This document shows positions 52,824-61,115 of a stretch of 64,000 bases of DNA, in pieces. A program made the position numbers and the translations under genes. The notes beneath the pieces are model-generated. The model did no database searches. It was not told the origin of the DNA and was given only the letters and a program-made list of their open reading frames with translations. Position 1 is the stretch's first letter. Every line of letters starts with the position of its first letter. Source of the DNA: LSCE01 sp050485425 (GTDB lineage Bacteria > Pseudomonadota > Gammaproteobacteria > Nitrococcales > Aquisalimonadaceae); assembly GCA_050485425.1 (NCBI GenBank), contig JBJHBJ010000006.1:53141-117140 (forward strand), in the 5' to 3' direction.

Positions 52824-53791
52824 AGCAGCCCCTGCTGACCGTGGAAGACCTCACGGTGCATTTCCAGACCCGCGCCGGCATCGTCAAGGTGCTGGACCGC
52901 GTCAACCTCACCCTGCACAAGGGCGAGACCCTCGCCGTGGTGGGCGAGAGCGGATCCGGCAAGTCGGTCGGCGCGTTCAGCATCATGGGCATACTCGACC
53001 CTGCCGCGCGCATCCAGGGCGGCCGCATCCGCTTCGACGGCATGGACCTGCTTGCGTCCTCCGCCAGCGACCTGAACGCGGTGCGTGGCCGGGAGATGGC
53101 CATGATCTTCCAGAGCCCGGCCACCGCGCTGAATCCCATCCGCAAGGTGGGCCAGCAGATCGAGGACGTGCTGCGCCGGCATGGCCCAGTGACCCGGCGC
53201 GAGGCGCGCCGCCGGGCCGTGGAGGCCCTGGCACAGGTGCGCATACCGGATCCCGAGCGCCGATATCACGCCTACCCGTTCGAACTCTCGGGCGGTCTCT
53301 GCCAGCGCGTGATGATTGCCATCGCCCTGTGCTGCCAGCCGCGTCTGCTGATCGCCGACGAGCCCACCACCGGACTGGATGTGACCACGCAGGCCGCGAT
53401 CATGGACCTGATCCGCGACCTGGGCCGCGAACGCAACATGGCCACCATGCTGATCACGCACGATCTGGCACTTGCGGCGCAATACGCCGACCGCATCATG
53501 GTGATGCACGCCGGCCAGGTCGTGGAAACGGCGCCGACCGACACGTTATTCAACCGGGCATCGCATCCCTATACCGCCGGGCTGATGAAAGCCACGCCCA
53601 CGGAAGCCAGCTCGCTGGAGGCGCTGACGGCCATCCCCGGAAGCCTCCCCGACCTCAAGGGCAGCCTGCCACCGTGCCGGTTCGCGGGGCGCTGTGAACG
53701 CCGTGAGGACCGCTGCGACGATCCGGGCCTGGCGCTGGCCGCTGTCGGCACCGATGACCTGCACCGCGTTGCCTGCCGGAGACCGCTATGA
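52820..53791 (+). CDS. ABC transporter ATP-binding protein (DppD/OppD-like)
   Basis: A 323-residue ATPase. Walker A GESGSGKSVGAF near residue 36, the signature reads LSGGLCQRVMIAIAL (LSGGMRQR is more usual), Walker B LLIADEPTTGLDVTTQ, and the C-terminal OppD extension with GSLPDLKGSLPPCRFAGRCE and its cysteines. Starts ATGA-overlapping the DppC-like gene, ending ATGA into the DppF-like gene. Confidence 0.93.
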   Translation: MKQPLLTVEDLTVHFQTRAGIVKVLDRVNLTLHKGETLAVVGESGSGKSVGAFSIMGILDPAARIQGGRIRFDGMDLLASSASDLNAVRGREMAMIFQSPATALNPIRKVGQQIEDVLRRHGPVTRREARRRAVEALAQVRIPDPERRYHAYPFELSGGLCQRVMIAIALCCQPRLLIADEPTTGLDVTTQAAIMDLIRDLGRERNMATMLITHDLALAAQYADRIMVMHAGQVVETAPTDTLFNRASHPYTAGLMKATPTEASSLEALTAIPGSLPDLKGSLPPCRFAGRCERREDRCDDPGLALAAVGTDDLHRVACRRPL

Positions 53792-54852
53792 CCACCCCTC
53801 TTCTGGAAGTCCGCAAGCTGCGCAAGCATTACCCGATCAGCAAGGGCGAGATGCGCTGGCTGACCGAGCTGCGCGCCTGGGCCAACCACACCACCGCCCA
53901 CATCACCAAGCTGCACGCCGTGGACGGCGTCAGCTTCACCATTCAGCCGGGCGAAAGCGTGGGGCTGGTGGGTGAGTCCGGTTGCGGCAAGTCCACGCTG
54001 GTCAGCCTGATCAACCGGCTGATCGAACCCACCGACGGCGAGATCCTGTTCGAAGGGAAGGACATTGCCGCCATGTCGGTGGCGGAGTTCAACCGCGACC
54101 CCATGCGCGGCGCGATCCAGGTGGTGTTCCAGGATCCGCACGACAGCCTGAACCCGCGCTTCACCGCCTTCGACTGCATTGCCGAGCCGCTGCGTCGGCT
54201 CACCGAGACCCGCAACGGCGAGCTGAGGGCGCGGGTGGAGGAACTGGCGACGCAGGTGGGGTTGCCGCCGGAACTGCTGGAGCGGCTGCCGCATCAGCTC
54301 TCCGGTGGCCAGAAAGCCCGCGTGAATATCGCCCGGGCGCTGGCCAGCCGGCCCAAGCTGCTGGTACTGGACGAACCCACATCGGCGCTGGACGTCTCGG
54401 TGCAGGCGGTGATCCTGCAACTGCTGGATGATCTCCGCCGCCAGTACGGCATCAGTTACTTGTTCGTCTCCCACGACCTGAACGTGGTGCGCCTGCTCTG
54501 CGACCGCGTCATCGTCATGTACCTGGGCCAGGTGGCGGAGGCCGGCCCGGCGGATCAGGTGTTCGGTCAGCCGGCGCACCCGTATACCCAGGCGCTGATC
54601 TCCTCCATCCCCAAGGCCGACGACAAGGCCGGTTCCGGGCGCACACGGCTCTCCGGCGAGCCGCGCAGCCCGGTGGACCCGGACCCCAACCAGTGCCTGT
54701 TCCACGGCCGCTGCCCGCGGGGCGAGGACCGTTGCGCGCAAACCCAGCCCGTCCTGCAGGACGTGGGGTCGGGGCACATCGCCGCCTGCCACTTCGCCAG
54801 GCCGGTCGTCAGGCCCACGGCAGAGACGCAGACCGAGCGCAGGGAAGCCTGA
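53788..54852 (+). CDS. ABC transporter ATP-binding protein (DppF/OppF-like)
   Basis: A 354-residue ATPase. Walker A GESGCGKSTLVS near residue 57, Q-loop VVFQDPHDSLNPRFTAFD, signature LSGGQKARVNIARALAS, Walker B LLVLDEPTSALDVSVQ, switch VSHDLNVVRL; C-terminal oligopeptide extension RLSGEPRSPVDPDPNQCLFH with cysteine-rich end. It closes the five-gene importer operon. Confidence 0.93.
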   Translation: MTTPLLEVRKLRKHYPISKGEMRWLTELRAWANHTTAHITKLHAVDGVSFTIQPGESVGLVGESGCGKSTLVSLINRLIEPTDGEILFEGKDIAAMSVAEFNRDPMRGAIQVVFQDPHDSLNPRFTAFDCIAEPLRRLTETRNGELRARVEELATQVGLPPELLERLPHQLSGGQKARVNIARALASRPKLLVLDEPTSALDVSVQAVILQLLDDLRRQYGISYLFVSHDLNVVRLLCDRVIVMYLGQVAEAGPADQVFGQPAHPYTQALISSIPKADDKAGSGRTRLSGEPRSPVDPDPNQCLFHGRCPRGEDRCAQTQPVLQDVGSGHIAACHFARPVVRPTAETQTERREA

Positions 54853-54876
54853 CGGTCCGGCTTCCCGCGTGGGCAT

Positions 54877-54891
54877 GCACTGTTCCGGTGC
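54877..54891 (+). promoter_or_regulatory. Predicted NtrC-binding site (second operon)
   Basis: GCACT-GTTCC-GGTGC, matching GCACY-N5-GGTGC with one G-T type position. It lies about 120 bp upstream of the sigma-54 element at 55009-55024. A weaker half-match, GATCC-GTAAC-GGTGC, lies at about 54920-54934 and partly overlaps the hairpin. Confidence 0.65.
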
Positions 54892-54930
54892 GTCGACAGC
54901 TTCGATCAAGCATCCCCCGATCCGTAACGG

Positions 54931-54965
54931 TGCAGTCCCGGCAGGCGTGTCCTGCCGGGACTGCA
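54931..54965 (+). terminator. Strong hairpin after the peptide-type ABC operon
   Basis: A perfect 15-bp stem TGCAGTCCCGGCAGG / CCTGCCGGGACTGCA with a 5-base loop CGTGT. It begins 79 bases after the ATPase stop and precedes the sigma-54 promoter of the next operon, so it probably terminates the upstream transcript. No U-run follows. Confidence 0.6.
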
Positions 54966-55008
54966 GGCAATCTGCTGTGCCGGCGCGATACACAAACTGC
55001 ATACGGAA

Positions 55009-55024
55009 TGGCAGTCATCTTGCA
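55009..55024 (+). promoter_or_regulatory. Predicted sigma-54 (-24/-12) promoter of the NMT1/Ssu-type ABC operon
   Basis: TGGCAGTCATCTTGCA: GG at 55010-55011 and GC at 55022-55023, matching TGGCACR-N4-TTGCW closely (13 of 16 consensus-compatible positions). Start codon at 55123. Confidence 0.75.
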
Positions 55025-55122
55025 TACAACGCTGTGTATGGGAGTTGTTGCACGGACTCCCGGCACACGCGGGTCGCAGCGAAGCAGGCCCCGGACGAAA
55101 AGAAATCACAGGGGATAACGGT

Positions 55123-56163
55123 ATGTACCAGTTCAAGAGCGCCATTCGGAATCTGGTTGCGGTGGGCAGCCTGGCGGTGCTGGCCAGTACGCCGGCGCTG
55201 GCGCAGCAGAACACGCGGGTCAATTTCCAGCTGGACTGGCGGATGGAAGGCCCGGCGGCGCTGTTCCTGCTTGGCGAGGCCGAGGGTTACTACCGGGACG
55301 AAGGGCTGAACGTGTCCATCGATACCGGCAGTGGCTCTGCTGCAGCGATCACCCGGGTGGCCTCGGGCGCTTACGACATGGGCTTCGGCGACATGAGCGC
55401 GCTGGTGGAATTCCTGGCCAACAACCCGGATTCGCCGGGGCTGCGGGCGGTCATGGTGGTGTATGACGCGACGCCGGCGACTGTTTTCGCGCTGAAGCGC
55501 AGCGGCATCGAGAGCCCGGCCGATCTGGCCGGCAAGACCCTGGCCGCGCCGTCCTTCGACGGTGGCCGCCGTACCTGGGAGATGTTCGCCGAGGCCAACG
55601 GCATCGCGCCGGACTCGGTCACCTGGCAGAGCGTCGACCCAGCCCTCCGGGAAACCATGCTGGTGCGTGGCGAGGCCGACGCCATTACCGGTTTCTACTT
55701 CACCAGCCTGATCAATCTGGAATCCCGCGGCGTCAGCGAGGACGACCTGGTGATCATGCCTTATGCCGAGTACGGCGTGCCGCTGTACGGCAACGTCATC
55801 GTCGCCAGCGACCGCTTCATCGAGAATAACCCCGATGCAGTGTCCGCGTTCCTGCGGGCTTTTACCCGCAGCATGAAAGACGTGCTTGCCGACCCCGAAG
55901 CGGCCGTGGAATACGTGCGTCGCCGGGACGAACTGATCGACGTACCCACCGAACAGCGCCGGCTGAAGCTGGCCATCGAGGGTTCCGTAGACACGCCTGC
56001 CGCCCGCGAGAACGGCGTTGGCAGCGTGGATCTGGAGCGCCTGCAGACCACCATCGACCAGCTTGCCGACGTCTTCGGCCTGGAGAATCCGCCCAGCGCG
56101 GAAGCCGTGTTCGACACCAGCTTCCTGCCAGCCCAGGACGAGCGCCGCGTCTTTCCGGACTGA
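55123..56163 (+). CDS. ABC transporter substrate-binding protein (NMT1/SsuA family)
   Basis: A 346-residue periplasmic protein. Signal peptide AIRNLVAVGSLAVLASTPAL with cleavage after ALA-QQ near residue 27. NMT1/THI5-like features: VNFQLDWRMEGPAALFLLGE, YYRDEGLNVSIDTGSGSAAA and the later NPDAVSAFLRAFTRSMKDVL with a C-terminal TIDQLADVFGL. Related proteins bind sulfonates, taurine, thiamine precursors, pyrimidines or aromatic N-compounds; I cannot tell which. ATG 55123 has GGGGATAACG upstream. Confidence 0.9.
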   Translation: MYQFKSAIRNLVAVGSLAVLASTPALAQQNTRVNFQLDWRMEGPAALFLLGEAEGYYRDEGLNVSIDTGSGSAAAITRVASGAYDMGFGDMSALVEFLANNPDSPGLRAVMVVYDATPATVFALKRSGIESPADLAGKTLAAPSFDGGRRTWEMFAEANGIAPDSVTWQSVDPALRETMLVRGEADAITGFYFTSLINLESRGVSEDDLVIMPYAEYGVPLYGNVIVASDRFIENNPDAVSAFLRAFTRSMKDVLADPEAAVEYVRRRDELIDVPTEQRRLKLAIEGSVDTPAARENGVGSVDLERLQTTIDQLADVFGLENPPSAEAVFDTSFLPAQDERRVFPD

Positions 56164-56192
56164 CCGGACGTGTGCCCTCGGGAGGACAACGC

Positions 56193-57017
56193 ATGCCCGA
56201 ACTCGCCGTTGAACAGCTGACCGCCGCCGAGCAGGCGTCTGGTCGGCCCTTCGTGGAATTCCGCAACGTCAGCCTTGCCTATGACCAGACGGGCAACGCC
56301 ATCGAGGACATCACGCTGGACATCCGGCGGGGCGAGTTTATCGCCTTCGTCGGGCCCAGCGGCTGCGGCAAGTCCACGTTCATGAAGCTGTGCACCGGCC
56401 TGCGCCGCCCCACGGCGGGCGGCGTGACGGTGAACGGCAAGGAAGTCACCGGCCCGCTGTCGATCACCGGCATGGCGTTCCAGAACTCCAACCTGCTGCC
56501 CTGGCGGAGCGTGCTGGACAACGTGATGCTGCCGCTGGAGATCGTCCAGCCGCACCGCTCCCGGCTGCGCAAGCACCGGAAGGAATACGAGGAGAAGGCG
56601 CGGGCGCTGCTGGAAACCGTGGGTCTGAAGGGCTACGAGGACAAGGCCCCCTACGAGCTGTCCGGCGGCATGCAGCAGCGGGCATCCATCTGCCGCGCGC
56701 TGATCCACCAGCCCGAGCTGTTGATGCTGGACGAACCGTTCGCCGCGCTGGATGCGTTCACCCGCGAGGAGCTCTGGTGCATGCTGCGCGACCTCTGGCA
56801 GCAGCAGCGTTTCACCGTGGTGCTGGTCACCCATGACCTGCGCGAAGCGGCGTTCCTGGCCGACACCATCTACGTGATGAGCAAGCGGCCGGGCCGCATC
56901 CTGGAGTCCCGCAGTGTGGACATCCCGCGTCCGCGCACTTTGGAAACCACCTACGAGAAACCGTTCACCGACCTGGTGCTGGCCCTGCGCACCAAAATCG
57001 GCGCGGTGCGAGCCTGA
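56193..57017 (+). CDS. ABC transporter ATP-binding protein (SsuB/TauB-like)
   Basis: A 274-residue ATPase. Walker A GPSGCGKSTFMKL near residue 58, Q-loop MAFQNSNLLPWRSVLDNVML, signature LSGGMQQRASICRAL, Walker B LLMLDEPFAALDAFTREELW, switch VTHDLREAAF. ATG 56193 is used (GGAGG ahead). Energises the NMT1-type importer together with the permease 14 bases downstream. Confidence 0.94.
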   Translation: MPELAVEQLTAAEQASGRPFVEFRNVSLAYDQTGNAIEDITLDIRRGEFIAFVGPSGCGKSTFMKLCTGLRRPTAGGVTVNGKEVTGPLSITGMAFQNSNLLPWRSVLDNVMLPLEIVQPHRSRLRKHRKEYEEKARALLETVGLKGYEDKAPYELSGGMQQRASICRALIHQPELLMLDEPFAALDAFTREELWCMLRDLWQQQRFTVVLVTHDLREAAFLADTIYVMSKRPGRILESRSVDIPRPRTLETTYEKPFTDLVLALRTKIGAVRA

Positions 57018-57031
57018 GAGGACGAGCTGCC

Positions 57032-57793
57032 ATGACATTATCCCAACCCATGCGGGACCGGCTGGCGCCCTGGGCCGCCGTGGTGGCATTGCTGATCGTG
57101 TGGGAAGCCACCATTCGGGCCTTCAACGTGCCGCAGTACATCTTCCCCGGGGCCATCGCCACCGTGGATGCGCTGTGGACGCACTCCGGCCCCATCAGCA
57201 AGCACGCCTGGCAGACCTTCTGGACCACGCTGGTGGGCTTTCTGATCGGCGTGGTCGTGGGCATGATCCTGGGCATCATGATCGGCACCTCCAAGTTCAT
57301 GTACCGCACCTGCTACCCGTTGCTGGTGGCGTTCAACAGCATCCCCAAGGTGGCGGTGGTGCCCATTCTGGTGGTGTGGTTTGGCATCGGTACCGTGCCG
57401 GCCATCATCACCGCCTTCCTGATCAGCTTCTTCCCCATCGTGGTGAATGTGGGCACCGGGCTCGCCACGGTGGAACCGGAGCTGCAGGACGTGCTGCGGG
57501 TGCTGGGCGCGAAGAAGCGGGACGTGCTGTTCAAGGTGGGTCTGCCGCGTTCCATGCCGCATTTCTTCGGCGCGCTGAAGATCTCCATCACGCTGGCGTT
57601 CGTCGGCACCGTGGTCTCGGAAACCGTGGCGTCCAACCAGGGCATCGGCTACCTGATGATGTCCGCCGGCTCGCAGATGCGCATGCCGCTGGTGTTCGCC
57701 GGCCTCATCGCCATCAGCGCCATGGCCATGGTCATGTACGGGGCCATGGCCTGGCTGGAAAACCGCATGACCGGCTGGGCCCACCGGCAGTAA
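57032..57793 (+). CDS. ABC transporter permease (SsuC/TauC-like)
   Basis: A 253-residue permease with six spans. APWAAVVALLIVWEATIRAF at the start and the EAA loop VEPELQDVLRVLGAKKRDVL near residue 148, followed by KVGLPRSMPHFFGALKISIT, are SsuC-like. Final gene of the predicted NtrC-regulated three-gene operon. Confidence 0.93.
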   Translation: MTLSQPMRDRLAPWAAVVALLIVWEATIRAFNVPQYIFPGAIATVDALWTHSGPISKHAWQTFWTTLVGFLIGVVVGMILGIMIGTSKFMYRTCYPLLVAFNSIPKVAVVPILVVWFGIGTVPAIITAFLISFFPIVVNVGTGLATVEPELQDVLRVLGAKKRDVLFKVGLPRSMPHFFGALKISITLAFVGTVVSETVASNQGIGYLMMSAGSQMRMPLVFAGLIAISAMAMVMYGAMAWLENRMTGWAHRQ

Positions 57794-57828
57794 CGGGCCT
57801 CGGATCGCAACGGCGGTTGCTGCTGGTT

Positions 57829-57877
57829 CGGGCTTGCGTCCGACGGTAGCAACCGCCTGCGGCGGTTACTCCCCTAC
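57829..57877 (-). repeat. Twin-hairpin REP-like unit B
   Basis: On the minus strand: head GTAGGGGAGT, first stem AACCGCC / GGCGGTT with GCA loop, linker GCTACCGTC, second stem CGGxC-GCAA-GCCCG. Compared with A and C the stem sequence differs but pairing is kept. Confidence 0.8.
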
Positions 57878-57996
57878 ACCGGTTCCGCTCAAGCGTAGGG
57901 TGCTCAGAGCCGGAGGCGATGCGCACCGATCACGCTATGGTGCGCATCGCTGCGCTCTGAGCACCCTACGATCTTGACCGAAAAGACGGTATCTAC
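57829..57996 (-). repeat. Composite GTAG-headed repeat (copy 2)
   Basis: Same composite as 40686-40844, on the opposite strand: GTAGATACCGTCTT at 57996 running down, arms GGTGCTCAGAGC / GCTCTGAGCACC, linker, and REP unit B. The central segment (about 57912-57950) is inverted relative to copy 1. Confidence 0.85.
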
Positions 57997-58011
57997 AATG
58001 TTATTGCCCGC

Positions 58012-58059
58012 GTAGGGGAGTTATCGCATCAGCGATAGCTACCGTCGGGCGCAAGCCCG
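58012..58059 (+). repeat. Twin-hairpin REP-like unit C
   Basis: Head GTAGGGGAGT, first stem TATCGC / GCGATA with loop ATCA, linker, second stem CGGGC / GCCCG with GCAA. It is inverted relative to unit B, giving a head-to-head pair around the composite. Confidence 0.8.
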
Positions 58060-58164
58060 AACTCCCCCCATTTCCCGAATCGCCCCCCCTTACGCCCCGC
58101 CCTTCCCTGACATCAACTCTGTTATCGTTTGCCGATTGCCGCCACACGAACATGGACCACACGC

Positions 58165-59694
58165 GTGACGATAGAGGCCAACGGTCTGCCACCGGCGCGA
58201 CGACGCGATCAACTGCTGCTTGCCTGGGCCGTGCGCTCCCACCCGGAAGGGCGGGCACTGCTGTTGCAGGATATCGCCGCCCGGGACCGGGCCCGGGCGG
58301 CCGGGGGCAGCGACGAGGACCGGCTGTTGCACTGGGTGGGTGCGTCCGGTGCGGCGCAGCGCCTGCGGCCCGCCGTTTTCACCATGCTGGGCACCGGCCG
58401 GGCGGTGGTTTTCGTCCTGCTCGTGCTGGCCCTGCTGGGCGGTGTGGCCGCCGGCGCCAGCGCACTGGAAACCGGTCCCAGCGGCATGGTGGACATCCCC
58501 CTGGCCATACTCTCGCTGGTCGGGGTGCAACTGCTGTTTCTGCTGCTCTGGCTGGCGCTCTGTGTTGCCGGCCTGCTGCAACCGGGGCTTTCCCCGATGG
58601 GTTGGGGGCGCGGCGTGCCGGGGCGGCTGACCGTGTTCCTGCTGGAACGCATCGGCGGCTGGCTGCCCGGTTCGGACGGCGCGAAAAAGGACCGCGTGGC
58701 TGCCAGCGCGGCCATGGTGGCGCTGCTCGGCCAGCGGCGGTACGGCCAGTGGCTGCTCGGAGCGGTCACGCATGGTGTCTGGCTGGCGTTCTCGCTGGGT
58801 GCGCTGGGCAGCGCCTGGTTGCTGCTGGTCACCGTGCAATACGATTTCGCCTGGGGCACCACGCTGCTGGCCGAGCCCACCGCAGCGACCGTGCTGGCCG
58901 TGATTGCCTGGCTACCCGGCGTGCTCGGCCTGCCGGTGCCGGATGCGGACATGGTGGCAGCCAGCCGCCTGGGCGCCGGCAGCCCGGAAGCGCACCGTCA
59001 GGTCTGGGCGCAGTTCCTGCTCTGGGCGCTGCTGGTGTACGGCGTGCTGCCCCGGTTGATCCTTGCCGTTGTCTGCGCCGGCCTGGCGGTCCGCAACGCT
59101 GCCCGCCTGCGTCTGGACCAGGGCCATCCGCTGTTCCAGGAAGCGCTGATTCACCTGCGGCGCAGCAGCCCCGCGCAGCAACCGCTGGGCGAGCGCCCGG
59201 ACGACGTGCTCACGCGCCCCGGCGCCGCGCCGGCGCATCGGCGGTTCGGCACGGGAGCCTATTTCGCCCTGGTGGGGGTGGAACTGGACCGCGGTGAGCA
59301 CTGGCCGCCGCATGGGGCGGACTGGCAGGTGATACCCATGCAGCACGTCCGCACCCGCGCCGAAATCCGTACCCTGCTGTCGGACCTCGACGCCCTGGAT
59401 GCACCGCCGCGCTTCGTGCTGGTCCTGGCCTCGCTGGCCCGTACGCCGGATCGCGGCGCCATGGACCTGCTCACGGATATCGCCGCCAGGGCCAAGGCGC
59501 CGGTCCTGCTGTTGCTGGCTGAATCGGATATTGCCCGGGACCGTGGTATCGACGTGCGGCAACGGGCGGAGGACTGGAAGGAACGCGCGCTGCTGGCCGG
59601 TGCCAATGCGGTGCTGACCGCAGACACCGACAGGCTGGAAAGCCTGCCGCAGGCGCACTTCGAACAGAGCCTGCGACAGGCGGGGGTGGAGTGA
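58165..59694 (+). CDS. DUF2868 family membrane protein
   Basis: A 509-residue protein with about six spans in the N-terminal 300 residues (VVFVLLVLALLGGVAAGASA, LSLVGVQLLFLLLWLALCVA etc.) and a C-terminal cytoplasmic domain rich in Arg and Asp. It matches DUF2868, always found beside DUF3482. GTG 58165 is a plausible start; a TTG at 58129 is possible. The next gene starts 3 bases after its stop, so the two proteins very likely form a membrane-GTPase complex. Its function is unknown. Confidence 0.85.
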   Translation: MTIEANGLPPARRRDQLLLAWAVRSHPEGRALLLQDIAARDRARAAGGSDEDRLLHWVGASGAAQRLRPAVFTMLGTGRAVVFVLLVLALLGGVAAGASALETGPSGMVDIPLAILSLVGVQLLFLLLWLALCVAGLLQPGLSPMGWGRGVPGRLTVFLLERIGGWLPGSDGAKKDRVAASAAMVALLGQRRYGQWLLGAVTHGVWLAFSLGALGSAWLLLVTVQYDFAWGTTLLAEPTAATVLAVIAWLPGVLGLPVPDADMVAASRLGAGSPEAHRQVWAQFLLWALLVYGVLPRLILAVVCAGLAVRNAARLRLDQGHPLFQEALIHLRRSSPAQQPLGERPDDVLTRPGAAPAHRRFGTGAYFALVGVELDRGEHWPPHGADWQVIPMQHVRTRAEIRTLLSDLDALDAPPRFVLVLASLARTPDRGAMDLLTDIAARAKAPVLLLLAESDIARDRGIDVRQRAEDWKERALLAGANAVLTADTDRLESLPQAHFEQSLRQAGVE

Positions 59695-59696
59695 GC

Positions 59697-61115
59697 ATGG
59701 GAACGGAAGCGGCCAACCTGCGGGAATTGCGGCTGGTGGTGGCGGGCCACACCAATGTCGGCAAGACCTCGTTGCTGCGCACGCTGGGCCGCATCGCCGA
59801 GTTCGGCGAGGTATCGGCCTCGCCCTCCACCACCCGGCAGATCCACCCGCTGACCCTGGTGGAAACGCCGGAACTCATCGTGACCGCCTTCGACACCCCC
59901 GGCCTGGAAAGCTCCGGGCGGCTACGCGAACTGCTGGAGCGGGAAATCCATGGCCGCCACGACCGGCCCGCCGTTATACGCCAGGTGCTGGAGAACCCCG
60001 AGGCCCGGCAGCACTTCGAGCAGGAACTGCGGGTGATCCGGCAGGTGATGGAATCCGACGTCTGCCTGTACGTGGTGGATGCGCGCGAGCCGGTGCTGGA
60101 GAAGTACCTGGACGAGATCTTCGTGCTGGCCCTGTGCGGCAGGCCCGTGCTGCCGCTGCTGAATTTCACGGCCGCATCCTCCAGCCGCGAGGCGGACTGG
60201 CGGGATGCCCTTGCCCAACAGGGCCAGCACACCGTGGTGTCCTTCGACGCCGTGGTCTATAGCTGGGACTCCGAGCGCCGCCTCTACCGCAGCCTGTGTA
60301 CCGTGCACCCACGGGCTGAGGCGGCACTGGAAGGGCTGATTCGCATCCGCGGCGAAGAGGGCGACTGGCGGCTGCGCGGCGCCGTCCGCGCACTGGCCGA
60401 TGCGCTGGTCGACCTGGCGGCCTGCGAGGACACCGCCCCGCTGGCCCAGGCGGAGGCCATCGATGCGGCGGTAAGCCGCATCAAGCAGTACGCGCGTTCA
60501 CGCGAGGAAGCCTTGCTGGAAGACATCCTGCGCGCCTTCAATTACGCGCCGGACGTGCTTGGCGGGCGCCTGCACAGCGATTACACCGACGGCGGCTGGC
60601 GGCACGATCCGTTCTCCGAGGACACGCTGAAGTACTACGGCATCCGTTCGCTGGGGCCGATTGCCGCCGGCGCCGCCACCGGCGGAACCGTGGACGTGCT
60701 GGCCGGCGGTACCACGCTGGGCACCGGCGTGGCCCTGGGTGCCATGGCCGGTCTGGCGGTAGGCGCGCGCAGCGCCATGCGCCGGGCCCACCGGCGGCTG
60801 GTCGGCAAGCGGGAAACCCTGTGCGTGGACGATGCCGTGCTGCGGCTGGTGGCCACCCGCAACCTGCAACTGATCGCCAGCCTGCAGGCGCGCGGTCACG
60901 GCAGCCAGCAGGCGCTGGAGCCGGCCGATCCGGAAACCCTGAGCGTGTTCAGGCGGGGCTTGCCCCGGCCGCTGCTGCAGGCCAGGGATCACCACGGCTG
61001 GTCGGATTACCGGCCACCGGATGCCGGCGGGCGGACCGGAACGTCGGCAGGCCGGGAACAGGCTGTGGAACGGTTGCAGGACCGTCTGCTGGAAGCGTTG
61101 CCCGAGCCCCTATAG
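59697..61115 (+). CDS. DUF3482 domain GTPase
   Basis: A 472-residue protein with an N-terminal small GTPase domain and C-terminal DUF3482. G1 is VVAGHTNVGKTSLLRTLGR near residue 14 (GHTNVGKT), G3 is AFDTPGL near 63, and the acidic LNFTAASS near 150 probably carries G4/G5. The later part has two short membrane-like segments GPIAAGAATGGTVDVLAGGT and GVALGAMAGLAVGARSAMRR. ATG 59697 has GGAG 5 bases upstream and sits directly after the DUF2868 stop. Suggested role: a membrane-remodelling or sensing GTPase; not proven. Confidence 0.9.
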   Translation: MGTEAANLRELRLVVAGHTNVGKTSLLRTLGRIAEFGEVSASPSTTRQIHPLTLVETPELIVTAFDTPGLESSGRLRELLEREIHGRHDRPAVIRQVLENPEARQHFEQELRVIRQVMESDVCLYVVDAREPVLEKYLDEIFVLALCGRPVLPLLNFTAASSSREADWRDALAQQGQHTVVSFDAVVYSWDSERRLYRSLCTVHPRAEAALEGLIRIRGEEGDWRLRGAVRALADALVDLAACEDTAPLAQAEAIDAAVSRIKQYARSREEALLEDILRAFNYAPDVLGGRLHSDYTDGGWRHDPFSEDTLKYYGIRSLGPIAAGAATGGTVDVLAGGTTLGTGVALGAMAGLAVGARSAMRRAHRRLVGKRETLCVDDAVLRLVATRNLQLIASLQARGHGSQQALEPADPETLSVFRRGLPRPLLQARDHHGWSDYRPPDAGGRTGTSAGREQAVERLQDRLLEALPEPL

